From Klebsormidium nitens (taxonomy: Eukaryota > Streptophyta > Klebsormidiophyceae > Klebsormidiales > Klebsormidiaceae), in contig DF237801.1 in NCBI GenBank assembly GCA_000708835.1, forward strand, positions 7,663 to 29,574: 21,912 bases of DNA, given 5' to 3'. Within the stretch, counting starts at the first letter, position 1. Each line of letters begins with the position of its first letter. The translations under genes were made by a program, and so were the position numbers. Below are positions 10,566 to 21,311 of the stretch, one piece after another. Under the pieces are notes generated by a model. That model was not told where the DNA came from. It searched no databases and saw only the letters and a program-made list of their open reading frames with translations.

Positions 10566-13500
10566 ATGCCTTCGACCATCCGCTTGTTCGGGGTCGATAT
10601 CAGTCCATCGGTCACACTCTCAATTGGCTTCAATCAAGAAGTTGAACCGCCATCGGTTGCAACAGGTTGCGACAAAATGCATCCACAACTCTTGCCTTTC
10701 AACATGGCTTATGGACCTCTGGAAGAAGAAGATGCACCATTTCAAGGAGAAGCCGAGGAACCGTCTGGCAGAAACAAAGTGATGCTTTTTGGTGTCGACC
10801 TCGCAAGCAGCGCCCTTGAGCAGTCTGCAGAAACCACAGGCCATGACCTCAATACTCAAACCGCAAGCACAAACCCCCATATCAAGGATTCATTGTGTCT
10901 CCATGAGCACAATGAGCAAGCGGAATTCTGCCTTCAGCAGCACATCGATTTGGGCGCTGAGAATGAACTCGAAAGATCGGTGCAATCAACGGTCACATCT
11001 TGCAGACAGGATCTGGACGACAGCCGGCTAGAAATCCTAGTTCCAGATGGGAGAGGCTCGGTCAAACCGCTCGAAACAGTGATGACGTGCGATCTAGCAC
11101 CCCAAAAATGCGAGAAAAATGGAAGGAAGTTCTCTGGCAAACGGAAACTGAAGCAGACTCTGATCTTCAGAGAAACGTTTCCTCGAAGGGGATTCCAAAA
11201 AGACAGGAAAACTCAAACTTCAGCTTCCTCGAAGAAGCAAAGGCTTCCAGAAACAGAGTACAATCCAAAGGGCTCACAAGCATCGCCAGATCCTCCCCGG
11301 CTCACTGAGACCATAAACAGCAGCAGAGTAACGGTCGTCAATTTGAGCGCAGTTTCTCAAAGGGACCGCTGGTGGCTGCGGGTGAAGCAAGTCTTGGATT
11401 CACCCGGCACAACGATTGTGTTTGGACTACGTCTCCGTGAAAATACAGGAACGGCGGATTATTCAAGCTTGCGGAAGCTGAATCCTTCTCAGCGGAAGAT
11501 TGTGCTCAAGCAGGTCAGCCTAAACATTTATTCTGCTATTTCTTCAAGTAGTAAACTGACGATGCACGTTGAAAGGGAATCCGAGTCTTAGAACTCTTCG
11601 TAGGTTCCCTCGGTCAGAGTAGATTCCAATGCCGTCTCCTTTCGTCGACTGCTTGTCCGTCGGCAATCATGCTGGTTCGTGTTTTGCAGAGACGTGCGGT
11701 ATCCAAGATCACCGAAACAGAGAATGAACGAACTACGAATTTGGAAGATTCAATGGACAAGCTTGTTGGCGTTGGTTTCATCCTTTCTTTCCCTTCGGAA
11801 GTGGACTTCGAGCCTGAACAGCTGCAACTCTGCGACCAGCTGTTCTACGTAGATTTCGACGAAGAGAGCTCTTCAACTGGTGATCTGATGGTTCGTCTCG
11901 AAGAGAGGTAGGTTGAAAAAGAACTGGAAAACTTTCTCACAAAGTCGTCCGCGTTCCTTGCAAGCTGATCTGTAGAGTCTTGATCCAGAGTGAGTCGATT
12001 GAGACCTAAGAACAGTCAAACTCGCCAATTGCACTTTTGAAATGCATTATTACGAGAATTATGGGACTGCATACCTGCAGGAAAGACATGTTGCGCGGAC
12101 TCATTGCCAACTCAAGTCGAAAGCTCTGCTTCAATCTCCCAGCTCTTGTCAAAAACTTCCTGAGACTCGGCATTCATGGTAAGCAGTTCTTTGACGACCA
12201 GCTTGAGCAACTGCAACAATTCGTATTTCACATAGATTCACGGGACTGCTGATCACGAGCTTCAAGACTTGAGGGAGCTCAGATATGCAAACGGATGACT
12301 CATCTCCCACTAGTCAGGGCTTGATGGTCAATCTATGCAAACGCCGAGGCTTCTGGATGTTTGCAATGTCCGCAACACTTGAACTATAGGTGATTGTGCT
12401 CCCATCCGATTTTGCAGTTTACGCGAGCATCTTCGAGTTTGCTGATCCGCAGGTAACAAATGAAAGGCCTTCTTACCTGCTACGTTTCTCAAAAAATTGC
12501 TCGTGCTGCTACATTCTCCTTCGGATTTACATCGATCTTGTGTGACAAGATACAAAGTTGCCGCGGTTAGTCAGGTTGAGCCTCACTTCGTTATTTTTGC
12601 GACCTGCAGATCATGGCTTGGTATCCTCATCCAGTGCAACCCCAACGATGAGTGCAAGTCCCAGGGATGATTGTGGAGTCTGCTCGGCTATCATTTCTCT
12701 ATAATTACATCAAGATATGGTGGCACGCCTTATTGGCGGACTGCATTCATGATCTCAGACCAAGCAAGTAAGAAACGTCCTTCGAATCTATATCGAGTCG
12801 AAAGATAATGCTTGGACAACCGAAACGGTTGATGTGCAGACACCCTTCTTCAACCCGCTTTTCCCTTGACCGTAGTCTCCAGGTTAATCCACTCCGAACT
12901 GGATTCATATGAGCTCAGCGACTTAACCTCGAAGAGCTTCCCAGTATTCCCTCTCCCTGAAGCTCCAGGCAACCCTCCTCCTGAAGCACATGACATTGCC
13001 GAGCAGCGCAACACTTCAGAAAGCCTTAAGCAGGACTTGGAAGCGAGCAAGACGTTGTTCGAAACGCTGCAAGTTCGAATGCAGGGACTCGAGGACGCCT
13101 TCAGGTCAGTTCTTCTCGGATATATCCGCGGTTGAATTTGTCTTCGACATCTGAAGTTAGTAAGCAGGGCATGTCCTGTGCAGAATCTAGCCGACTGTCT
13201 CAAAGCTGTGTTCCAGGCTGGTAGGACACAGACCTGGATGAAAATCTCTGACTTGCCGTTGACGGACGTCCTGCAGGCGCGAATTGAAACTGACCGTGAT
13301 CCTTGCGCATCTCGAGCTGGATGGTGTTGGTTTAGATGTAAGCTTATAGTCGAACTTGACTGATTGCTCTTAGATAATGGATCTGGATGCTTGAAAATAT
13401 CCTAGTGTGTTTCTTGCAAGCAGTTGTGGGCTGCTACCCGCCCGCAGTGAAATGATAAATTTGATAGAAAAGTTTTCTTTATCGAGTATACTGGCAGTTT

Positions 13501-16500
13501 ATAACGTTGCAAGAACTCGAACCAGCCGTTTGGATTCACCTGCTCTTTTTTGCAGGTTCCCTACTTGCAATCGAAGAGGGCGCTTCTTGAGGTCAGACGC
13601 AAATCCATCTGTTATCTTGCAATGCAATTGTATGAGAATTTCCTTGAGCAGTTTACAGTGGACAAAAGCTGCGATCATTCGGGTCACCTGTGTGGTTTTA
13701 GGGCAGGTTTGTGGTTTTTCAATTAGGCGCGCATTTCTCTAAAATATCGTGCGTCCGGCTTTCATCCAGAAACGTGTAGGCGAGCTTTCAAAACGAGCAA
13801 ACGTGCTGATTGGCCGGGAGATCAACCTTTCCAGCTCTCAACAAGTGGCTCAAGTCCTGTTCGAGGTAAGCCTGTTGTACTATGAAAGGACTGTGGTGTG
13901 CAACCCCACATCCTGAACTCCTGGAGTAAAGTATAACAAAGACTGCACCCGGACAAGGCCCTCCTTTCTTCTGGGCCAGGAGGTCTGCAGGAGGGTTCAG
14001 TATGATTAAAGCCAAACTGCATGAAAGCGAACCGATTCACCAGCTCCATGTTTTCCTTGATATGAAAGGTTACGGGAGGTGCAAACGACTACTGCTGATG
14101 TATGATTTGTTTTGCAGGACCTCAAGTTACACGAGAAACTGCAGCACGGTGGAGACGGAAAGATCAGAGGAAAGAGGAAAAGCAAATCTGAGAAACACGC
14201 TACTACAAGCGAGGCGGTCCTGACGAACCTTGTTCCATTCCACGAACTCCCGGGCATCATTCTGGAGGTGCGCCGTTTACTCATTCGATCGACCATCATG
14301 TCGGAGCACCAATGGTCCATGTTTTTCGTTACTAGTTGTCGTTTCCATTAACAAGCTCCCAATTCTCCGGGAAAGTAACGTTTCTGTCTCCTCTTTGCAG
14401 TTCCGTCAAACTTTGAAACTCAAATCTACTTGGTTGGACGGGCTGGCAAAGAGGATCAGGCCAGATGCAGTAAGTTTCTTTCAGACATCAACTATCTTTT
14501 CGCCGAAAAGTTCTGGTGAGTATCATTGAGTATTGGACTCCGTAAGAAGCTGCGACATAAGTTGCTCTGTTTCCGTTGAGTTGCAGCAATCTGCTCTGCA
14601 GTGGAAAGTTATTCTTTCGTTATGGTCGTCCAGACCGTGTCCACGGTCACTGCTCAAGCCCACTCATCCTTCCAGGACGATTCCACAAGAATCCACTCAA
14701 AATGGAACAGCACTGGGACAGCCACGGGACGAATCTCATCAAGTGAACCGAACCTGCAGGTGAGAGAAGGATGGCTGTAATCTTATCTACTGTCGATGTC
14801 TCTATCAGATAACAAACAAGTATCCCATTCCAACGAGCTGTCCTGAGGAAATTTTGACGCATGAAAATTGTCGTCACAAGCTTTTACAATAGCCAATGTT
14901 TATTTTACTCACGGCTTTACATTCGATGAAGCTCAACACGTAGTTCTGTAGGTTGGAGATCAAATTAACAAGACCAGCAAATACCCTTGGACACCATTGA
15001 GTAATCATCATCCACCGACTCACTTAGCACGCCATCTCGGTTTAGACGACTAACCCAATCCGTTCCAGAACATTCCACGGTACACTTTAGAAGGAGTGAA
15101 GACCGGAGAAGACGATGCCTCCAGATTCGGGATCAAGATACGGGAAGCTTTTGTAGCACAGGAAGGGTGAGCAGGCATAGTGATCGACTTTAGCAAGAAT
15201 TCGTAAATGCACAAAATTTGAGACCCGAGAGGAGACTTCTACTTCGAAACCAGAGAATGCGCAGATCCTTTTCGCACCCTGTCACGTGCCAGCAGATACG
15301 GTTCTATCAAAAGTGGTGATATCTCGAAGACATTCTGCAAATTCAATCCAAGGTCTTGATCGCCCTTGCTGCGGCATTAGCATTGCAATAGTATTGCAGT
15401 ACTCATGCCTCACTAGAAAAAGGCGGTCCATTTTACAGGTCTGTGCTGGTCTCAGCCGACTACTCCCAAATGGAGCTACGTTTAGCAGCCCACCTATCCG
15501 ACGACCGGCACATCATTTCCATCCTTCGATCAGTTGGAGAAGAGGGAGATGTTTTCAGGATGATTGCAAGCCACTGGATGGGTAAACAGGTCAAGGATGT
15601 CACCGAAGAGGAAAGGCAGACCGTGAAACGCATATCATGTGAGCATTCTGGACTCCAAGAGCCACTTTAGCTTTAGCTGCCCTCACTTGGAAGTTTCAAT
15701 GAGTGCATCCTTGCTTTTTCTGAGCTCCTTTAAATGCAAATCTTGCTCAGAAGATAATCCCAGCGAGCATTTGCCGAGACCTTGTTGAGTCACTTTCTCC
15801 ATGCAGACGGGATCCTTTACGGACAGGGCCGAGTTGCGCTCTCGGCGTCGCTCAAGGTATCCCCTCACGAAGCGGAACGTCTCATGGACAACTTTCTCAA
15901 ACATTTCCCGACAATAAGGGCCTTCATCAACCAGGTGAAAGCCAGAGTCCGACTGGACGGATTCGTGACGATGATCTCCGGTCGGAAGAGAATGCTACCA
16001 GGTAAGGAAAAGACCCTACTCTTAATCATGACTTTCGCCCTGAAAGTATGTCGAAGTTTGCCGTAGTCATGCGCGCGCTGTGCTTTCTGGTTTCTCCCTT
16101 CTTAACATATGAGCCTTTGATCTTTTTGAAACTATCGCCACGAAGGAAAGAAAATACCTGCGGCTAGGCCTTGAGAACCCGGCCTTCTATGTCATGCGAT
16201 GCGACTCGGAGATGCGGAATGGATATGGCAAATTGTAGCACAGTCCTCTGAAAGAATGTGTGTTCCTGTTGTAGATATACGGTCTAGTTACAGTGAGAAG
16301 CGGGCGCAAGCGGAGCGCCAGGCGGTCAACTCATTGATTCAAGGAAGCGCGTCGTGAGTAGTTTCTGGCTGGTCGACTTTGTGCGGAGAATGCTGTCGCT
16401 CACCGTTTGCTTTGCCCTGCCTTCGTAGACCGCTAGACGATCATATCAAGTCCCCAATGATTGTACCTAACCAAAGCGCACTCACCTGTTGGCCTCGACT

Positions 16501-17099
16501 CTTCTGATAGCATGGCGGGTTACTGAAAGCGCCGCCGACAGATGTAGCAACTGGTGAACCAAGTGAAACTCGCCAGATGGAACCTAGCCTGGAGCAAACG
16601 CCCTCTCGTGCGACGTAATCTCGATAAGAAGTACGCTTGACCATCTCTTTAGTATAACAGGGACATTGTGAAGGCGGCCATGATTGCAATCGACGACGTT
16701 CTGAGACGAGGAGTACATCCAAACGTGAAGCTGGTCATGCAGGTGAGACATTAGAGCACTCAGCAACTAGCAAACCTCTCCGTCATTTGTTGCTAGAACC
16801 GAGGAGATAGAATTGGATGCTACGGGTGCAGAGCATCCTTCGATTCTGTGCAGTGTACTAGTTCTTCTCCTGCTTCTCTTCCGTTCAATTAACCCAAAGC
16901 GAACCTTCGAATCTCGTAGATGCACGACGAGCTGCTGTTTGAGGTGCCTGAGGGCCACGTGGACTTGTTTTCGACCGACTTGCGAAAGCTCATGGAAAGG
17001 GTACAAGTCCTGAAGGTGCCTTTACTTGTGAACATCCGGACTGGGAAAAGATGGGGGAGCATGTCCCTTCAACCTCATCCAAACAGTGGCGACCGTTAA
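10566..17099 (+). CDS. A-family DNA polymerase, theta/TEBICHI (POLQ)-like, no helicase domain, 18 exons
   Basis: Exons: 10566-11513, 11690-11907, 12081-12178, 12418-12452, 12610-12620, 12883-13104, 13277-13337, 13556-13591, 13770-13865, 14118-14267, 14401-14469, 14676-14759, 15069-15166, 15439-15638, 15807-16001, 16275-16353, 16661-16742, 16920-17099; 953 aa, frame kept at every GT-AG junction. Residues 1-255 are low-complexity with LFGVD at 74-78 and 7-11 and basic patches GKRKLKQ and SSKKQR (possible nuclear signals). A degenerate exonuclease-like domain follows (about 255-440), then thumb, TATGRI (663-668), motif A DYSQMELR (Asp716), motif B (Arg768, Lys772, Tyr780), QGSASDIVK (863-871) and motif C HDE (896-898). 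Predicted activity: template-directed DNA synthesis in nuclear repair, such as end joining or lesion bypass. The theta helicase is absent; overall layout recalls animal POLN. ATG 10566 follows an in-frame TGA at 10545. Confidence 0.93.
12610..12620 (+). other. 11-base microexon of the DNA polymerase gene
   Basis: After exon 4 ends in ...FADPQ (phase 0), the bases ATCATGGCTTG between an acceptor (gacctgcag) and a donor (gtatcc) give I-M-A plus two bases; the next exon (12883) starts with G, completing Trp. The joined text DPQIMAW-LIHSEL matches the DPxVxxWLLDP block of theta polymerases, including the conserved Trp. Without this exon the frame and the Trp are lost. Longer readings through 12650 meet an in-frame stop. 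Confidence 0.72.
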
Positions 17100-18001
17100 C
17101 GTGACATTTCAAACGTAAGAGAGTTAAGAGCAGTCCAGGAGATGCACTAGACGGAATTGTGTGATTCAGAGGTCGACCGTGTTTGGCACCGCAAGATGGA
17201 TCCTCAGTGACGTAAGCGTACGCGTCAAGCTCTACTTCAGGTTCGGACCTTATGCACAGCGTCCGGGCAAACTAAATGTGGACTTTGCTGGTCAGCAATC
17301 TGTTCCGTCCACAGTCACTACCGTCAATCAGACCATGGATTGCGGGGGCCATATCGCCCGACTTCGGGTCAGTCCATGTTATATGATTGTGAAGACACCA
17401 AATTAATGGGCCACAGTTTTCCCGCCACATGAAAGTCAATCTGCACATGATACGTACGATTGTTACAAAACCCGGAACGCAATGATTTACATGTTTAAAG
17501 GATGCAGTAGAACGTTCCGCGGCCACTCTAGCTCCCACTGTAAAACTGTAGCGGCCCAGCTAGCGGATCGACTGGGCGCTCGATCACATGGTGGCACATG
17601 CACTGACGGTAATGATTGCTGGGCGCCAGATGTGTATGTTCATATGAAACAGTTCGCATGTGTGTGAGCTCTGAGAGCGACAGTGTGACACATGTAAATT
17701 GTCATACAACGAGCCTGTCGCTGCTGGCATGCGGTCCCATCCGTACGAAAACATTGCATGACAACAGGACAAGTGCTGAGTCCGCGCGTGCATGCACGCA
17801 GATGTTGGCAGTGGCCAAGGCCACAATCAAGAGCACGTGATACTCTAGCTCGACTTGACACGACTCAAGCCTGTCAGAATTCGGATCAAAACTGATTCAT
17901 ACCAGTACTTCTGATTGCAGATCATCAATTAACTACCTCTAGGGATCAGCGGGCACGGGACAGCGGCTTGGGGTATCTCCCTCTAAAAGCATACACAGTG
18001 T
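17100..18001. other. Spacer between convergent genes, no gene recognised
   Basis: Shared 3' flank of the polymerase gene (plus) and the glycosyltransferase gene (minus). Short frames on both strands (up to about 88 codons) show no motif or splice partner. No repeat, tRNA or mobile element was seen. It presumably holds both 3' untranslated regions. Confidence 0.5.
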
Positions 18002-21000
18002 TCATCGTTTTCGTTCAAACCCATTGAACGGCTGCAGCCACGGCCGGTGCTCAGCAACCGCGCCCGGGGTGAGCAGGTGATTTTTAGCTTCCTGCAGCAC
18101 ACTCTCGACGGTCTCCATCTTAAGCGTAACGTTGGCTTCTAAGTAGTAATGCGCCCAGGCCTGCCACCCGTCTCTGTCCGAGATTTCCTCGGGATGCAAT
18201 CGCACATCGCTGTCGTAAGCATACTGCTGCGACAAGCTGCTCTCGTTCCAGGACAACACCGGCGCGATGTACTTCACCCGGCTGATCTGCGCCCCGATCC
18301 CAAACGAGTTGTCCGAGAACCACTCCAGCTGGAACGGCACCAGCTGGATCAGGACGCAGTTCCCGCGCATGAAGATGAAGTTGCTCAGGCCCGAGCCGTG
18401 CAGGCCCATCAGAACGTCCAGCGGCTGGATCGTTTGGAACATCTCCTCCATGTTGCGGAACCGGTTCAAGATGACCACCTCGAACCCCATCTCCCGCGCC
18501 TTGTCCAGCATCGCCTTCTCGTTCAACACGTTCCGCTCCTTTTCCGCTCGGTGCACCCACCCCAGCCGCAGCGGCCCCGAGTCCGTCCCGCTCGCGCGAG
18601 TCGGCAGCACCGGGAACCCCGCCACGCGGGCCCATCGCTGGCCGAGCCACTCGAGCCGAATATGCGGCGGCAGCGTCTCGTCGACCGCCATGTCCCCGTG
18701 GCTGATCAGCCCGAATCGCACCTCTTGGAAGCAGTGCACCGGCTGGTCTTCGCCCAGTTTCAGAACCGGGTACTTGGTCAGCGCGTTGATCAGCCCCACG
18801 TACTTGTCGAACCACCAGCCGACCGGGTCCGATATGACGAACACCACCTCGCGCTCGAACGGGTACGCCGTGATGTAAATCGGCACCCAGCCGTCGGTCA
18901 TGTCGTGGTAGTAGTTGCCCGTGTGGCCCGCTGTCGAGAAGACGAGCGCGGGGACTTCGTGCACCTCCGAGCACTCCAGCTCGGCTTCGACTGCGGCGCC
19001 GTCCGCCGGGGCGTCGACGCTCTCGAGGGCGAGTTCGGTGACCGTGTCCAGCGACCCCGGGAACTGCTTGCGTGGGAACGGCTTGATGGTCAGCCGGCCG
19101 CGGGGGGTGCTCGCGTTGAGGGCGAGCAGCCGGAAGGATTTGTCGTGCACGTTCACCTGAGCAGGAACAAGGACTCAGACTTGCCTCACAAATAATGGAG
19201 AGCCACCAGGCAAGAACGTTTCTGAGCGACGCAGGAAGGTTTTTCTAGCGTACACAGAAAGCACAATCGCACAGATTTGAGAAGACTGACGCCACCAGGT
19301 GAAGGAGGGGGGACAGTGGGCGTCACGAACCGTTGTTGACATGACCAGACGGGGGCTTGAACGTTGAAACGAGTCAACAGAAGTAAACACCTTCCTTTTT
19401 AAGAAGTGCTAAAGGAACCGAGGATTGTCTTTCAGATTCTCCTCAGGAATTGACAGATCAATCAGGCGACTGGTGAGCTTACATCGACGCAGACATCAAA
19501 TAGACACCAGAACAGGGCAGCTCCGCTCGGACATAAACTCAAAAAAACAAAAAGACACGTTTATCTCGTTTTCGAAGTTCTCATACGTTCTTGTTTCAAA
19601 TCAGATGCATGGCGCACTTCCATCTTCACAAATTGACCTCGAGGAAAGGCCAAGACCGAACTTGCAATAACCTTGTCCTGAGACTCACCCGTTCCTTCTG
19701 AAGAAGGCAATGTGACCCGGAAACAAGCGCCTCAACACAGCAAATCTCTGCAGAGCCCCCTGCCGTTTCGTTCGACCCACAGAAGGGAGAAGACGTGAGC
19801 AGAGAAAGCGTTAACCCACCTGCACGTCCCCTTTCATAACGCAGAAGTCGGAGCGCGGGTTGGTGTAGTTGCACTCAAAAACCTCGTCCCGCAGATCCGC
19901 GGGCTCCGGGCTGGCGTGCGTGTCGACCACCACCGGCTTGGGCGCCTCCTTCTTGGGGACCCACGCCACCTCTTCGTCCTCCTCTGTCCCCTCTTCGATG
20001 TCCAGCTCGTCTTCAAACGCCTCCCCCTCCGTCACTTTCTCAGGCTCGTTCCGCGTCTCGCTCTGCCGGAGAGGCTCCGTTTCTTGCTTCGGCTCCGCCT
20101 GTGCCTGCTGGAAGACGGGGCAGGAAATGTCAGCCGACAATGGACGTTCCAGGCCGGGGGAAGCCGTAACACATCCTCAAGAGGATCGCCCTTTGTCGTC
20201 AATCTTACAACTTGACAAACAGACGTCCATCAGTGGTTCTGGAGCCGGCAGCCGTGGGCAGGCCAGCCAGATATGAAGTCCCCCGACATTGATCCGCGTG
20301 CTCCTCAGGAGGTCAACTTCTGGCACCAGCAACCTCCAATCAGATACAGAACAGGCACTACAGGGCATTCAATGAAGACCAACCAGATTGTGGATGTCAT
20401 CTGTCATGTCCAAGGACTAACCTCCAAATCCACCTTTTCCGTTCCCTGCTTTTGAGTGTCCACCTGCTTAGTCGTGTTGGGATGCACCCTCTCTGCCTTT
20501 CCACTATTCCAGCGGTCTTGTTGCAACCCCAAAACGCCCAGTTGGTTGATGTGCTTCTCTGCATACAGAGCTGGTTGGGTTGAGCACCAGAAAGGGGGAG
20601 CAGGCGAGACAGCTGGCTTTGAAGTTCAGCTTCCAAGGGCATAACTTGATTAGGATTGTCCTTCTAATAGAGAATCTCACGTATTTGCCTTTGCTAGACA
20701 AAACCAAGATCTGCCGAGAGGGTGCCTTGCCTGCTTCTTGACTGAGAGGCAAATGGTAGAAACAACTCCTCATGAAAGAGGTCAACAGCTTTTGTCTTGA
20801 TATCTGCGTGGCCAATCAAAGAGAATGCACTGATACAATCAGGCATCCGGTTACATTGATCTATTGCTATGCCAAAAAGGGGGAAAAAGATCTTACCAGA
20901 GGAGAAGTCGAGACTCCAGAAACAGATCAGCGCAAGAGCCAGCAATCCGACAACCACCTTCAGGCCCAAGCAGCGGCGCAGCTGGTCCCTCTTGGCAGGC

Positions 21001-21311
21001 GACTGCAGAATCAGTGGAGAGACATTTGTTACGGTAAGCCAACGAGCAAGGCAGGAGCCAAGGTGCCTCTGAAAAGTTTGAAATGCAGCGCAGCATGACA
21101 GCTGTATACGTCTGTACTGCACCCGATGATAGTCTTGCTAAAGGAAAGCCGAATTTTTACTATTGAACCGAGACGCAAAATGCAGAGACGTAGACGCTCT
21201 CCCCTTATCCTGTGACAGCAGCTAATTGTCCACCAGTAGTCCATCGCAACCGCTCCAAATCCCTCCATTGGAGTGGTTTGACTAACTCACCTCGATTCGT
21301 GGGGCCGCCAT
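18002..21311 (-). CDS. Glycosyltransferase family 61 (GT61) type II membrane protein, five exons
   Basis: Exons in transcript order: 21311-21291, 21002-20897, 20612-20422, 20107-19820, 19156-18002; 586 aa. All introns are GT-AG and phases agree. MAAPRIE-SPAKRDQLRRC is a basic cytoplasmic tail, residues about 19-36 (LGLKVVVGLLALALICFW) are the signal anchor, so the catalytic part faces the Golgi lumen. A stem (about 40-180) contains a glutamate-rich stretch (about 133-152). The GT61 domain starts near Cys185 (CNYT...DFCVMKGDVQ), with FSTAGHTGNYYHDMTD (about 274-289) and the signature HGSGLSNFIF (455-464) followed by LIQLVPF. Sequons include NYT, NAS, NES and NVT. Relatives transfer xylose, arabinose or GlcNAc to N-glycans or wall polymers; the donor here cannot be told. 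ATG 21311 is the first in-frame Met after a TGA. The start of exon 4 may shift by one codon (20107 or 20104). Confidence 0.9.
19157..19819 (-). other. Long intron of the GT61 gene
   Basis: This 663-base intron runs from donor gtgggt (reverse complement at 19814-19819) to acceptor cctgctcag (19157-19165). It separates the stem-encoding exon from the catalytic exon, within the conserved GDV(R/Q)V block. No other gene was recognised in it. Its composition is clearly lower in GC than the exons on either side. Confidence 0.8.

Noticed and set aside
12610-12658. Longer form of polymerase exon 5, with a GC-AG style donor near 12656
   Set aside because: In the required frame it meets a TGA at about 12649, and it would separate the conserved Trp from the LI/LL that follows in the family.
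13178-13213. Possible extra polymerase exon starting AATCTAGCC
   Set aside because: It has plausible splice signals, but the upstream exon ends in phase 2 and would give an immediate stop. Joining 13104 directly to 13277 keeps frame and matches the family alignment.
18149-19195. 348-codon plus-strand open frame
   Set aside because: Antisense to the GT61 catalytic exon, whose HGSGLSN and GNYYHD motifs are clear on the minus strand. The plus frame is a His/Arg/Pro-rich shadow.
20694-20890. Readthrough of the GT61 anchor exon past 20897
   Set aside because: The frame continues by chance after a clear gtaaga donor; splicing to 20612 restores phase and leads into the stem.
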